From an uncultured Candidatus Melainabacteria bacterium (lineage in GTDB: Bacteria > Cyanobacteriota > Vampirovibrionia > Gastranaerophilales > Gastranaerophilaceae): a stretch of DNA of 64,000 nt. Below the pieces are notes generated by a model. The model did no database searches. It was not told the DNA's origin and saw nothing but the letters and a program-made list of their open reading frames with translations. Position 1 is the stretch's first letter, and each line of letters opens with the position of its first letter. A program made the position numbers and the translations under genes. Positions 7,115 through 15,892 of the stretch are shown here, piece after piece. The stretch covers positions 203,769 to 267,768 of the forward strand of contig CAKUXM010000001.1 in assembly GCA_934700335.1 (NCBI GenBank), given 5' to 3'.

Positions 7115-8749
7115 ATGATTACAACAGAAAATTTAACAGTACGCTTTGGAACAGAAGCATTATTTGAAAACGTAAATATAAAATTTGCAGAAGGCAATTG
7201 TTATGGACTTATCGGTGCAAACGGTGCCGGCAAATCAACATTTTTAAAGGTTTTGTCTGGTGAACTTGAACCTACAAGTGGAGAAGTTCATATCAAAAAA
7301 GGACAAAGAATTGCAGTTTTAAAACAAAACCACTTTGAATTTGACGAATTTACTGCAATTGACACAGTTATTATGGGTCATAAACATCTTTATGATGTTA
7401 TGAAGGAAAAAGATGAACTGTATGCAAAACCAGATTTTAATGATGAAGACGGATTAAGAGTTGCAGAGTTAGAAACGGAATTTGCAGAAATGGACGGCTG
7501 GCAAGCTGAATCAGATGCATCATCTTTATTGAATGATTTAGGCATTCCTCAAGATTTACATTATTCTTTAATGAAAGACCTGTCAGGCAGCGAAAAAGTT
7601 CGTGTATTATTAGCGCAAGCCTTGTTTGGAACACCAGACATTTTGCTTTTAGACGAACCTACAAACCATTTGGATTTAGCTACTATTACTTGGTTAGAAG
7701 ATTTCTTAATTGATTTTCCAAATACCGTTATCGTTGTATCACACGACAGAAAATTTTTAGATAGAATTTGCACATACATTGCGGATATCGATTTTAGAAA
7801 TATTCAACTTTACACAGGTAACTATTCTTTCTGGACACAAGCAAGTGCTTTGATTAGAAAACAAAAAGAAGAAAGAAATAAAAAGATTGAAGAAAAAGCA
7901 GAAGAATTTAAAAAATTTATCGCAAGATTTAGCGCTAACGCATCAAAAGCAAAACAAGCCACTTCAAGAAAAAATATGTTGGAAAAACTTACTCTTGAAG
8001 ATATCAAACCTTCTACAAGAAAATATCCTAGCATTTATTTCAAATACTCAAAAATGCCTGGTAAAGATGTTTTGTCAGTTAGCGGATTAAAGAAATCTAT
8101 CAATGATGAACTTTTAATTAAAGCTTTGTCTTTTGACGTTACTCAAGGTGAAAAAATTGCTTTCATTTCTAAAAACCAATTAGCAGTAACAGCCTTGTTT
8201 GAAATTTTAGAAGGTAAAATGGAACCAGATGAAGGTCAAGTAAACTGGGGCGTTACAGCGACACATTCATACTGTCCAAAAGATAATAGCGAATTTTTTA
8301 CAGAAGATAAAAACCTAATCCAATGGCTAGGTCAATATTCCCAAGAGCAACATATCAGTTTCTTGAGAGGTTATTTAGGCAGAATGTTATTTTCTGGTGA
8401 AGATGCTGAAAAATCAGTTACAGTTCTTTCTGGTGGAGAAAAAGTTCGTTGTATGTTTGCAAAAACAATGATTAAAGAATCAAACGTGTTATTATTTGAT
8501 GAACCTACAAACCACTTGGACTTGGAAGCAATTACATCATTGAACAATGCGTTAATTGATTATACTGGAACAGTTTTATTCACATCACAAGATTACCAAT
8601 TTATTAATACCGTTGCAGATAGAATTATTGAAATAACTCCGAACGGATATTTGAATTACCAAATGAAATACGAAGATTATTTGGCAAACCCAGATGTGCA
8701 AAAGAAAAGAGAACAACTATATAATATGCCTATAAAAGCAAAGAAATAG
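7115..8749 (+). CDS. ABC-F family ATPase (YbiT/YkpA-like)
   Basis: The 544-residue protein has two ABC domains joined by a charged linker and no membrane helices, the ABC-F layout. These ATPases bind the ribosomal E site and modulate translation or antibiotic sensitivity. Domain 1 has Walker A GANGAGKST (about residues 36-44), signature LSGSEK and Walker B LLLDEPTNHLD. Domain 2 keeps the signature LSGGEK and Walker B LLFDEPTNHLD, but its Walker A is replaced by FISKNQLAVTAL, so it probably binds ATP poorly. The start codon sits right behind a -10 box without a ribosome site. Confidence 0.92.
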   Translation: MITTENLTVRFGTEALFENVNIKFAEGNCYGLIGANGAGKSTFLKVLSGELEPTSGEVHIKKGQRIAVLKQNHFEFDEFTAIDTVIMGHKHLYDVMKEKDELYAKPDFNDEDGLRVAELETEFAEMDGWQAESDASSLLNDLGIPQDLHYSLMKDLSGSEKVRVLLAQALFGTPDILLLDEPTNHLDLATITWLEDFLIDFPNTVIVVSHDRKFLDRICTYIADIDFRNIQLYTGNYSFWTQASALIRKQKEERNKKIEEKAEEFKKFIARFSANASKAKQATSRKNMLEKLTLEDIKPSTRKYPSIYFKYSKMPGKDVLSVSGLKKSINDELLIKALSFDVTQGEKIAFISKNQLAVTALFEILEGKMEPDEGQVNWGVTATHSYCPKDNSEFFTEDKNLIQWLGQYSQEQHISFLRGYLGRMLFSGEDAEKSVTVLSGGEKVRCMFAKTMIKESNVLLFDEPTNHLDLEAITSLNNALIDYTGTVLFTSQDYQFINTVADRIIEITPNGYLNYQMKYEDYLANPDVQKKREQLYNMPIKAKK

Positions 8750-8831
8750 TACTTTTAAATAATCCTATATTCAGAGGATTAAAATATATGAAAAATAATT
8801 TATCATATTTCTTGGAGACGAGGTAAGAAAT

Positions 8832-9386
8832 ATGATTACAAGCATAGGATCAACTCAAGAAACTTTGGCAGAAATCCTTGCAAAATTAAATCAAACAAGT
8901 ACTGAAAGCACTGCTTCTGTTGGCACACAAACCGGAAAAAGCAATGCACTACAAGGTACAATCGGTGATTTAAGCATTGATTTTCAACAAAGCCTTGCAG
9001 CTTTATTATCTACAAACGAAACTAAAACAGATAACGAAGATATAACATCTACTAACGATAAAACAGATGCAGATGATAACTTAACAGCACGTTTAGGCGC
9101 ACCTGCAGGTCTAGATTTGGAACAAGACTTAGCTTCTCAATCACTGACAGAAAAACTAAAAAACATGAGCTTTATGAAGATGTTCGATCTAGACAACGAC
9201 GGCGCATTAACAAAGAATGACTTCAACGTGGCAAAAGAAAAATCTCCACTTGTTCAAAACTTAGCAGATGCTTTCGAAGAAGCGACAGATAACGGAGGTA
9301 TTTCAGGTTTTTTCCAGAACATGTTTAATCAATACAAAGATTCACCAATAAGTCTTGTAAAAGATGCAGTTGAAATCTTTGCATAA
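8832..9386 (+). CDS. EF-hand protein of unknown function
   Basis: This 184-residue hydrophilic protein has low-complexity Ser/Thr-rich sequence to about residue 100, then one EF-hand-like loop, DLDNDGALTKND, near residue 120. The calcium ligands at loop positions 1, 3, 5 and 12 are all Asp (12 is normally Glu), and Gly is at 6. There is no signal peptide. A GAGGT ribosome site precedes the ATG and a strong terminator follows. Calcium binding is a fair guess from the loop; the role is unknown. Confidence 0.7.
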   Translation: MITSIGSTQETLAEILAKLNQTSTESTASVGTQTGKSNALQGTIGDLSIDFQQSLAALLSTNETKTDNEDITSTNDKTDADDNLTARLGAPAGLDLEQDLASQSLTEKLKNMSFMKMFDLDNDGALTKNDFNVAKEKSPLVQNLADAFEEATDNGGISGFFQNMFNQYKDSPISLVKDAVEIFA

Positions 9387-9415
9387 GATTAAGAAAAAAT
9401 TTAATAGTTAAAATT

Positions 9416-9454
9416 AAGGAGAAACTTCTCTTACAAGAGAAGTTTCTCCTTTTA
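9416..9454 (+). terminator. Intrinsic terminator
   Basis: A 17-bp perfect stem (AAGGAGAAACTTCTCTT, loop AC) with T-rich tail follows the EF-hand gene. Confidence 0.85.
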
Positions 9455-9489
9455 AATAAAACATTACATCTTTTAATACAGCAAAAATA

Positions 9490-9498
9490 TGTTAAAAT
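9490..9498 (+). promoter_or_regulatory. Extended -10 promoter (TGTTAAAAT)
   Basis: TGTTAAAAT lies 18 bases before the vWA gene; identical to the box before the ABC-F gene. Confidence 0.5.
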
Positions 9499-9516
9499 AA
9501 ATAAAAAGAGGTATTT

Positions 9517-10428
9517 ATGAAAAAGTATGTAATTTTATCAATAATTTGCGCATTTTTATTAGGTGGAGCATCGTTCGCTGCAAAATATAAAGTAAACACA
9601 TCAGGTATTGTTAAAAGCCCACAAGGTAATACAGTAGCACAACCTAAAACACAAAGTAATCCGTATAGTGTTTATACGCCAACTTCTTATAATGCACAAG
9701 CTCAAACTTCACAAATTCAATACATAGACCTTGTAATGGACTATTCTGGCTCAATGTCAAGATGGATTGAACAAGCAAAACGCACAATGTCTAGCATCAT
9801 TGCACAAATTCCAAGTTCTACAAAAGTTGGACTTCGTGTATTTGGACAAGGCATTACAGGTCCAAACTTAGCCCCTCAAATGGGTACAGTTACAGGGACA
9901 AAAAAAGTTAATGGCAAAATTCAAGTATCAGCTAAAAGTGCCGTACAACCATCAACATTTAGCGGAAACGGTTGTACAGCAACACAAAAAATGGTTGCTT
10001 TAACACAGGCAAGCGCATCTTCACTTATTGCAGGTATGAACCTTGCACAAATCGGAGGTTCTACTCCAATGGTTTATGGTATGCAAAGAGCTGTAGCAGA
10101 AGATTTTGGGGGATTTGATAGAAATGCACCTAAAAAATTAATTCTTATCACAGATGGAGGTGAAAACTGTGGAGGAGATCCTTGTAAATTCGCAAAAGAT
10201 TTAATGAAACAACGCTCAGATATACACATTGACGTAATCTTAGTTGATTCAGGTTCAAGTAGATTATCATGTCTTGCAAGCACAACTGGGGGACATATGT
10301 ACAAAGTTAATGACATTTCTAAATTCTCAACTGTTTTAACACAGTCAATGCAAGCTCAACCAACAACAAGCACAACTACTAAGACAACAACTCCAAAACA
10401 ACAACAATACGAATATTACAAAGACTAG
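9517..10428 (+). CDS. Exported von Willebrand factor A domain protein
   Basis: This 303-residue protein has a signal peptide (cut after SFA near residue 21), a Gln/Thr-rich spacer, and a vWA domain from about residue 70. The metal-binding MIDAS site is intact: D75-Y-S77-G-S79, with a later threonine region (GGSTPM) and ITDGGENCGGDPC. Three cysteine pairs suggest disulfides, fitting a periplasmic or surface place. vWA domains bind other proteins through a metal ion. The tail is Thr/Gln-rich. It faces, and overlaps by four bases, the operon of TonB-like and vWA genes at 10425-15807, so it may work with that cluster. Confidence 0.88.
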   Translation: MKKYVILSIICAFLLGGASFAAKYKVNTSGIVKSPQGNTVAQPKTQSNPYSVYTPTSYNAQAQTSQIQYIDLVMDYSGSMSRWIEQAKRTMSSIIAQIPSSTKVGLRVFGQGITGPNLAPQMGTVTGTKKVNGKIQVSAKSAVQPSTFSGNGCTATQKMVALTQASASSLIAGMNLAQIGGSTPMVYGMQRAVAEDFGGFDRNAPKKLILITDGGENCGGDPCKFAKDLMKQRSDIHIDVILVDSGSSRLSCLASTTGGHMYKVNDISKFSTVLTQSMQAQPTTSTTTKTTTPKQQQYEYYKD

Positions 10429-11483
10429 TTTAGAGAAACCTCAAACTGTCCACCATATATTTTAACAGTCAAACGCATTGTTCCGCCATTATAACCTGTT
10501 GGAGGAGCTTTAAAAGTTGGAGTTGACATAACGGCTTTATATACTTCATCATTCAACATTCCATTGTCTGATTGTCTTGCGAATGCTCTATTTGTAAGCT
10601 GACCAGATGATGAAACTTTAAAAGTAACAACACAAGTTCCGTCCCCTAAAATATTTGTAAAATCTATTTTTGAAGCAATTTTATTTCTCAATGAAATCTT
10701 ATAATAAGCCATCTCCTGAGGATTTGCAGAAACTGCAGTTGTTGTTTTAGGCGCAGTAGAAGTTTTAGCTGTAATTTGCGCTTTTGATTTTTGAGTAGAA
10801 GTTGATGTTTGTTGAGGTTTAGCAACAGTCTTTGGCTGAGTTTTTGTCTGTATTTTTGACTGTGTCTTACCTACATTAACATGTTTTGAAGGTTGATACA
10901 TCGGCAAAGTTACTGCATTATTTTTTTTAGTAGTTTGTTTTGGCACAGTCTTTTGAACATCAGGTTGTGCAACCAAAACAGGTTCTTGTTCTGCAACTGT
11001 TTCTTCTTGATTTCGCATTTCAACCACTGATTGAGTAGTTGGTTTCGTACTATCCCAGATTTTATCGATATTTGGAATATTGTTATTTATTGTTTGTTGT
11101 TCAACCTCTTTTTTTGCTTGCACATTTGAATCTGTATTTCCAACAAAGAAAATAACAACAAAAGACAAGATTATACAAATCAAAAAGATTGTTAATGAAA
11201 TAGGTTCAATCTTTATTTGTGGTAAATTAGGTCTTTCAAAAACAATTAAAGGTTCTTGTTTTTTCTCTTTTTTAGGTGCATTTTCAACTCTTTCAAACTT
11301 TTCTTCTTTTACAGGTTCTACAACAACTTTTTTTTCTTCAACCTTAAAAGGATTTTCTTTTGGTAAAGCTACTTCTTGCGGAGTTCCAACTTGTTCGACG
11401 ATTTCATCAAAAGTATCATTACCGCAATCGCAGTAATCAGGTTTAACGTCAAATTCAGTTCCGCATTCTTTACATCTAAACAT
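10425..11483 (-). CDS. Zinc-ribbon membrane protein with TonB-like C-terminal domain
   Basis: The 352-residue protein starts with a short zinc ribbon (CKECGTEF and CDCGND, residues 4-21), then an acidic/lysine linker, one membrane helix at about 95-115, a long Pro/Thr/Gln/Lys-rich periplasmic stalk and a C-terminal domain from about residue 255 (GDGTCVVTFKVSSSGQL, then PPTGYNGG) that matches the TonB C-terminal fold. TonB proteins span the periplasm and pull on outer membrane partners. The cytoplasmic zinc ribbon in place of the usual short tail is unusual. Last gene of a minus-strand operon; the next gene upstream ends eight bases before its ATG. Confidence 0.8.
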   Translation of the reverse strand: MFRCKECGTEFDVKPDYCDCGNDTFDEIVEQVGTPQEVALPKENPFKVEEKKVVVEPVKEEKFERVENAPKKEKKQEPLIVFERPNLPQIKIEPISLTIFLICIILSFVVIFFVGNTDSNVQAKKEVEQQTINNNIPNIDKIWDSTKPTTQSVVEMRNQEETVAEQEPVLVAQPDVQKTVPKQTTKKNNAVTLPMYQPSKHVNVGKTQSKIQTKTQPKTVAKPQQTSTSTQKSKAQITAKTSTAPKTTTAVSANPQEMAYYKISLRNKIASKIDFTNILGDGTCVVTFKVSSSGQLTNRAFARQSDNGMLNDEVYKAVMSTPTFKAPPTGYNGGTMRLTVKIYGGQFEVSLN

Positions 11484-11491
11484 TATTAATC

Positions 11492-12271
11492 CTATCTTTT
11501 AACCGTTTCTGTATCGTTGTAATCTTTTGGTGAACTATATTTTGAAGTATTAGAAACTTTAAAGCCACCTTCAACATTTGTTGTAACACGACTTGAGCCC
11601 GCTGGAAAATCTAAAATTGAATGACCTTGATAACCTCTTATTACAGGTGCAATGTATTGAATTGCCATTGGTGTATAAGCAGGATTTAAAGACCAAGTTT
11701 TAACGTTAGAAACTTTTCCATATTTATCAACTGTAAATGAGAACTTGAATACAACACCATTTTGAACATCAGGAAGTCTTGAATCCTTCATAATTTGGTT
11801 TTGCAAGTTTGAACGCCAAACATTCCAAGCAATTTCTTCCTGTTGTTGAGTCATTGTTTTTGTTTGAGGTTTTGACTGTGTTTGAGTTTTTTGAGTTTTT
11901 GGTGCTGATTTAGAAATTGTTTTTGCAACTGTCTTCGGTGCTTCAACCTTCTTTGTTTCAGCCTTTGGAGTTTGAACTCTATTAATTTTTTGAGTTTTTG
12001 GATTTTCGACTTTTTGTTGTTGAACTCGCTGAGTTACAGGTTTAGAAACTGTTTGTGAAACAGTTTTTGGTTTTTGTAAATCTTCTCTACTTACAGTGGC
12101 AATAACTTCATTTTTAGTAGATTCTTCTGGTTTGTAATCCTGTTCTGTAACCATATAACTAGAATCTGTAACAATCACATTAGAGTGCATTTGAGGTTTA
12201 ATAAAACAAATGCACGCAGTTATTATAATCGCTACAACTAGCAATATTTTTAGAAAAGAATTGTAATTCAT
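11492..12271 (-). CDS. TonB-like periplasm-spanning protein
   Basis: This 259-residue protein has one membrane helix at residues 7-24, a long Lys/Thr/Gln/Pro-rich stalk (about 45-140) full of KxVxxPKT-type repeats, and a TonB-like C-terminal domain from about residue 150 (FSFTVDKYGKVSNVKTW). It is a second paralogue of the neighbouring zinc-ribbon protein in architecture. No ExbB or ExbD gene is in the window, so the energy source is unclear. It overlaps the stop of the upstream membrane gene by one base, so the two are translated together. Confidence 0.8.
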   Translation of the reverse strand: MNYNSFLKILLVVAIIITACICFIKPQMHSNVIVTDSSYMVTEQDYKPEESTKNEVIATVSREDLQKPKTVSQTVSKPVTQRVQQQKVENPKTQKINRVQTPKAETKKVEAPKTVAKTISKSAPKTQKTQTQSKPQTKTMTQQQEEIAWNVWRSNLQNQIMKDSRLPDVQNGVVFKFSFTVDKYGKVSNVKTWSLNPAYTPMAIQYIAPVIRGYQGHSILDFPAGSSRVTTNVEGGFKVSNTSKYSSPKDYNDTETVKR

Positions 12272-13869
12272 TAGTCTCTATCTATTTTATCTGTCAATCC
12301 ATCACAAGCAAAGATACTGAATTTTGTAGCACTTAACATATAAGTTTCAGCAATCAAAATTGCAGTTGGAACAAGAGCTGCCAAAAAGCTTAATGCCATA
12401 CCTCCAAGATCTCCGCCCATTTCTTGCATAAAGTATGAAACGTTCATTGAGAACTCGATAAAGATAATACACAAACCAATTGTGAATGATTGACGCATTT
12501 CTGTATTCAATTTTCTGATACCTTCAAGACCGAAGATTTCAACACCATGTTGAAGATAGTTGCTGAAACCGTCTGTTTTTAATACGTTTGAAGATTGAAT
12601 TTTCTTATTACAAGTAAAAGCGTTAACAAAAGCAAAAAATGCAAAAACAATCATTACTGTTGCTAATACCAAAAACACTGGGCTGAATCTTAAACCTGAA
12701 ATTCTTATCCAACCAGCAGCTTCTGGGAAACACATTGCCAATGTATTTGATACTCCATAAGCCAAGAATGGCGCTGTACAAATACCTAACAATATTTCAC
12801 CTGCTGATTTAATTTGTAACATAAATGATTTATCTTTGATATTTCTGATTTTTGTTGAACTTAAAGAGTTTGCAAATCTTTCAATCCAATTTTGATATTC
12901 TTTAACAACTCTTTCGAAATCTTCTCTGTATTCATAATGATTTAATTCTTTTGAAAGCTCTACACTATTGTTTTTGAAGTAACCGCAAGCAATAGCAAGC
13001 GTTGCAGTAATTGAAACAAACAGCAATGAAATTAAGATTGCAAATACAGGAATTGTTTTTGGTGTGAAGTAATACAACATATTAACAATATAGATTGCAA
13101 CGTAAAAAATCGCAGGAATCATAATCATAAATTTTTCTGCAATTCTTGATACTGATGTATCTTCACCAAGTTTGTTTTGTAAATATAAGAATACACCTTG
13201 TTTTAGGATTAAACCTAAACCGTAAATTATAACGGCAAAAATGAATATAACCTTTAAGTTAATAGGCATTTGAATCACCATGCCAGCATCTGTCAATGGT
13301 AAACCCATTAAATAGTTAGATAAACCAAATGAACAAACAAATGATGCCAATAATAAAGCGATATGTAAAACAATTCCACCTTTTGAATTCATAGAAAGTT
13401 TTTTAGTAATATCGTTTATTGGGTGAGCTACTTCGTTGATAATTGCAATTCTTGCTTGCTCAATTTCAGCTTTTCTTTTTTCAATCTTTAATCTAACTTG
13501 AGCATTAGCTTCGTTACCGTAAAGACCTTTAATATCTGTTTCTGTTAAATTTTCTTCTGCAAGAGTCGTATTTAATGAATTTCCAATAATTTTAATCATT
13601 AAAAAGTCATCAGAACCGTCTACCATAAGTTTACAAACTTTTTCAATTTCTAATCTTGCTGGAATTGGTTTACCTTTGAACAAAAAGTTGCTATTTGCAA
13701 ATTGATTTAAAAGGACACATTTATTAGCTCTTGGGTCATATTGAACTGTTAACATACAATCAAAAGGTACATCTAATTTAAAATCAAATCCGTCTTTTGA
13801 ACAAATATTTACTAACTCTTTGTCAGTAAAAGTTTTTTCATTATTTTTCGAAATAATTGTAAATGCCAT
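12271..13869 (-). CDS. Polytopic membrane protein of the vWA/TonB-like operon
   Basis: The 532-residue protein begins with a soluble region (1-165) with strand-rich sequence that loosely resembles an FHA or PEGA-like beta domain, followed by a coiled segment, then about eight hydrophobic helices between residues 175 and 515, with a long cytoplasmic charged loop around 310-360. I do not recognise a family. It does not show the motifs of ExbB/TolQ/MotA proton channels, though its position between a vWA gene and a TonB-like gene makes a membrane platform role plausible. Gene spacing on both sides is under 20 bases. Confidence 0.75.
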   Translation of the reverse strand: MAFTIISKNNEKTFTDKELVNICSKDGFDFKLDVPFDCMLTVQYDPRANKCVLLNQFANSNFLFKGKPIPARLEIEKVCKLMVDGSDDFLMIKIIGNSLNTTLAEENLTETDIKGLYGNEANAQVRLKIEKRKAEIEQARIAIINEVAHPINDITKKLSMNSKGGIVLHIALLLASFVCSFGLSNYLMGLPLTDAGMVIQMPINLKVIFIFAVIIYGLGLILKQGVFLYLQNKLGEDTSVSRIAEKFMIMIPAIFYVAIYIVNMLYYFTPKTIPVFAILISLLFVSITATLAIACGYFKNNSVELSKELNHYEYREDFERVVKEYQNWIERFANSLSSTKIRNIKDKSFMLQIKSAGEILLGICTAPFLAYGVSNTLAMCFPEAAGWIRISGLRFSPVFLVLATVMIVFAFFAFVNAFTCNKKIQSSNVLKTDGFSNYLQHGVEIFGLEGIRKLNTEMRQSFTIGLCIIFIEFSMNVSYFMQEMGGDLGGMALSFLAALVPTAILIAETYMLSATKFSIFACDGLTDKIDRD

Positions 13870-13885
13870 AATTTATAAAATTCTC

Positions 13886-14554
13886 CTATCTTCCAATTGC
13901 TTCTAAAAATTTTCTTTGAGCTTTTTGTGCACCTTGTTCGTTAGCAACAATAAGCTTCTTTTCGCCCAACACAGGGTTTAAAATTTCCTTCACCATATCC
14001 AATCTTTCTGGGTGAGCGTATACAAACATCATAGCTAAATCTGGAGCGTATTGTAAAACATTTTCAACATTCTTTGGTAAAACTTCCCAATTAATTTGTT
14101 TCGTAACATCACCTTCGTTAGCTAAATCACCAATAACAACAATACCTGGAACATATCCTTCCTTCTTCATTGTTAAAGCGTGCGAGAATGCTTTTTTCAA
14201 GCCTTCACCATAAGCTGTACCATAATCGTTTTGGTCATATTTTGTAAACTCATTAACAGCTTTTGTAATACTCATGCTATCGCTTGGTGTACCTTCATAA
14301 ATTAAATATGATTTTTGTGAAACTTTTAAAATTTTAACTTCGTCTTCTGGGTCAAGTATTGAACATAATGATTTTAAGTATTTAATTTGTTCTGGTAATT
14401 TACTTTGGTTAGATGCAGATGAATCGACTACAAAAATAACTGCAGCTTTGTGGAATTCATCAACCTTTATGTTTTTCACACAAAAGTAAAGTAATTTACC
14501 TATAATTGCTATACCTAAAATTAAAAGTCCTAATACTACTAATCTCTTATTCAT
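13886..14554 (-). CDS. Membrane-anchored vWA-like protein
   Basis: This 222-residue protein has an N-terminal membrane anchor (residues 5-27) and a vWA-like domain outside it. The MIDAS core is D44-S-S46-A-S48, the later YGTAYGEGL provides the usual threonine region, and IGDLANEGD replaces the common TDG turn. It probably binds a partner in a metal-dependent way on the periplasmic side. It lies in the middle of the envelope operon, 15 bases after the upstream gene. Confidence 0.8.
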   Translation of the reverse strand: MNKRLVVLGLLILGIAIIGKLLYFCVKNIKVDEFHKAAVIFVVDSSASNQSKLPEQIKYLKSLCSILDPEDEVKILKVSQKSYLIYEGTPSDSMSITKAVNEFTKYDQNDYGTAYGEGLKKAFSHALTMKKEGYVPGIVVIGDLANEGDVTKQINWEVLPKNVENVLQYAPDLAMMFVYAHPERLDMVKEILNPVLGEKKLIVANEQGAQKAQRKFLEAIGR

Positions 14555-14569
14555 AATCTATTTTCCTTA

Positions 14570-15610
14570 TTAATATTGAAATGTTACACTTATAGGTTTA
14601 GTTAAAACCAAATCCAATTCTGTATAAACAGGAATTTCAGCATCAACCCCAGCTTCCACACCTTCTTTTAACGCACCACCAGCTGCCCCTGACGCCATAC
14701 CAACAGCAACTGCTTTACCATAACTTGTATCACCATCAGAAAGCAAAGCATATATTAAACCACCTACAAGACCAATTATCGCCCCTGTTGCAACTGTTTT
14801 AGCTGTACGACCTAATTTACCTTCGTTCGTAACAGTAAAATCTACTGCTTCTGTTGATATGTTATAAACTTTTCCTTCTGTAGTTGTAAGATTATTGAAA
14901 TTAATAACGATACGACCATTAATTGAACCTATTGTAGCATGTCTTGCTTTTTTCACAGTTCCTGTAACAACGCTACCTTGCGGTGCAATAACACTACCAT
15001 TTACAATCCAATCTTCTGACAAAATTGCAGTAACGCTATCACCAACATTTGCAGTTGCAGTGTTTAAAGGGGTTTGAAGGTATGTTTTAAAAGTTGTACC
15101 TTTGTCAATTTTACCTACATAACCTTTTAATGCTGTATTTTGAACTCTGTTTGCAGTTGTTGAAGTGTATTGAGGTTGTTGAACTGGTTTGGGTTCAGAA
15201 AAATCATAATTTGTACTTCCCATTAAAACTTTTTGCGCTTGAGCTTCGTACAAAGTTATATATTTTTCATTTGCAGTTTTTTCATAATCTAAACCTCCAC
15301 TTTTAAGAGATTTCAAAATAGCTTTATCTAATACATTACTATTTGTTGATTTAAAATAATAAAATAAATTATTACCAGTTTGTTGCAGAATTACTACAAC
15401 ATAATCAGCTCCGTTTGTTTTTAAAATCGCATAATATGGGTCTTTCTTTTGAATTTCATATTTTAATTTATAAATTTCTGGTTCAACTAATGATTTTACA
15501 TAATTCTTATTTGCATCTTTAACAAAATACAAATTTGAACACGCCGCAAATGACATATTTGCAGACAACAAGTAAAAAATTGAAATAAATAATGCAAGAA
15601 ACTTCTTCAC
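14570..15610 (-). CDS. Secreted protein with TrbI-like domain
   Basis: The 346-residue protein has a signal peptide (cut after SFA, residue 22). Residues about 165-265 form a domain with the pattern ANVGDSVTA...PQGSVVTGTV, also present in the SLH protein at 55672 and recalling the TrbI/VirB10 barrel. A glycine-rich hydrophobic stretch (TVATGAIIGLVGGLIYALL) follows near residue 272 and could enter a membrane. The start is GTG at 15610: the preceding gene's TAG shares its G with this start, and GAGAGG lies just upstream. Second gene of the envelope operon. Confidence 0.8.
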   Translation of the reverse strand: MKKFLALFISIFYLLSANMSFAACSNLYFVKDANKNYVKSLVEPEIYKLKYEIQKKDPYYAILKTNGADYVVVILQQTGNNLFYYFKSTNSNVLDKAILKSLKSGGLDYEKTANEKYITLYEAQAQKVLMGSTNYDFSEPKPVQQPQYTSTTANRVQNTALKGYVGKIDKGTTFKTYLQTPLNTATANVGDSVTAILSEDWIVNGSVIAPQGSVVTGTVKKARHATIGSINGRIVINFNNLTTTEGKVYNISTEAVDFTVTNEGKLGRTAKTVATGAIIGLVGGLIYALLSDGDTSYGKAVAVGMASGAAGGALKEGVEAGVDAEIPVYTELDLVLTKPISVTFQY

Positions 15611-15807
15611 TAATTACCTCTCTTTTCTTGAACCTGCGTTGTCGTAGTTTGTTTTGTTGTAGTCATTGAACCATCATCATTGAATTTAATCAAATAATCA
15701 ATGATACTTACATTAAATTGTTTGTGCATAACTGGTTTACTTATTAAAACAAATCCAGTTGCAATAACTAAAAGAATTCCAATAATTATAAAAAATGATT
15801 TATTCAC
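15610..15807 (-). CDS. Small single-pass membrane protein
   Basis: This 65-residue protein has one membrane helix at residues 5-24 and a polar tail ending in a Thr/Gln-rich stretch. It is the first gene of the minus-strand envelope operon and its stop codon overlaps the next start (TAGTG), so translation is coupled. Its size and place suggest an accessory or anchoring subunit; no family is recognised. Confidence 0.65.
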   Translation of the reverse strand: MNKSFFIIIGILLVIATGFVLISKPVMHKQFNVSIIDYLIKFNDDGSMTTTKQTTTTQVQEKRGN

Positions 15808-15892
15808 GCTATCTTACTCCGTCCTTATTTCTATTATATGAACAAATCACTCTTTGGGGATAAAATTTACAATGGATTTTAACATTATTTAA

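Noticed and set aside
12271..13869. ExbB/TolQ-type proton channel
   Set aside because: Helix number and sequence do not match; no conserved channel motif is seen.
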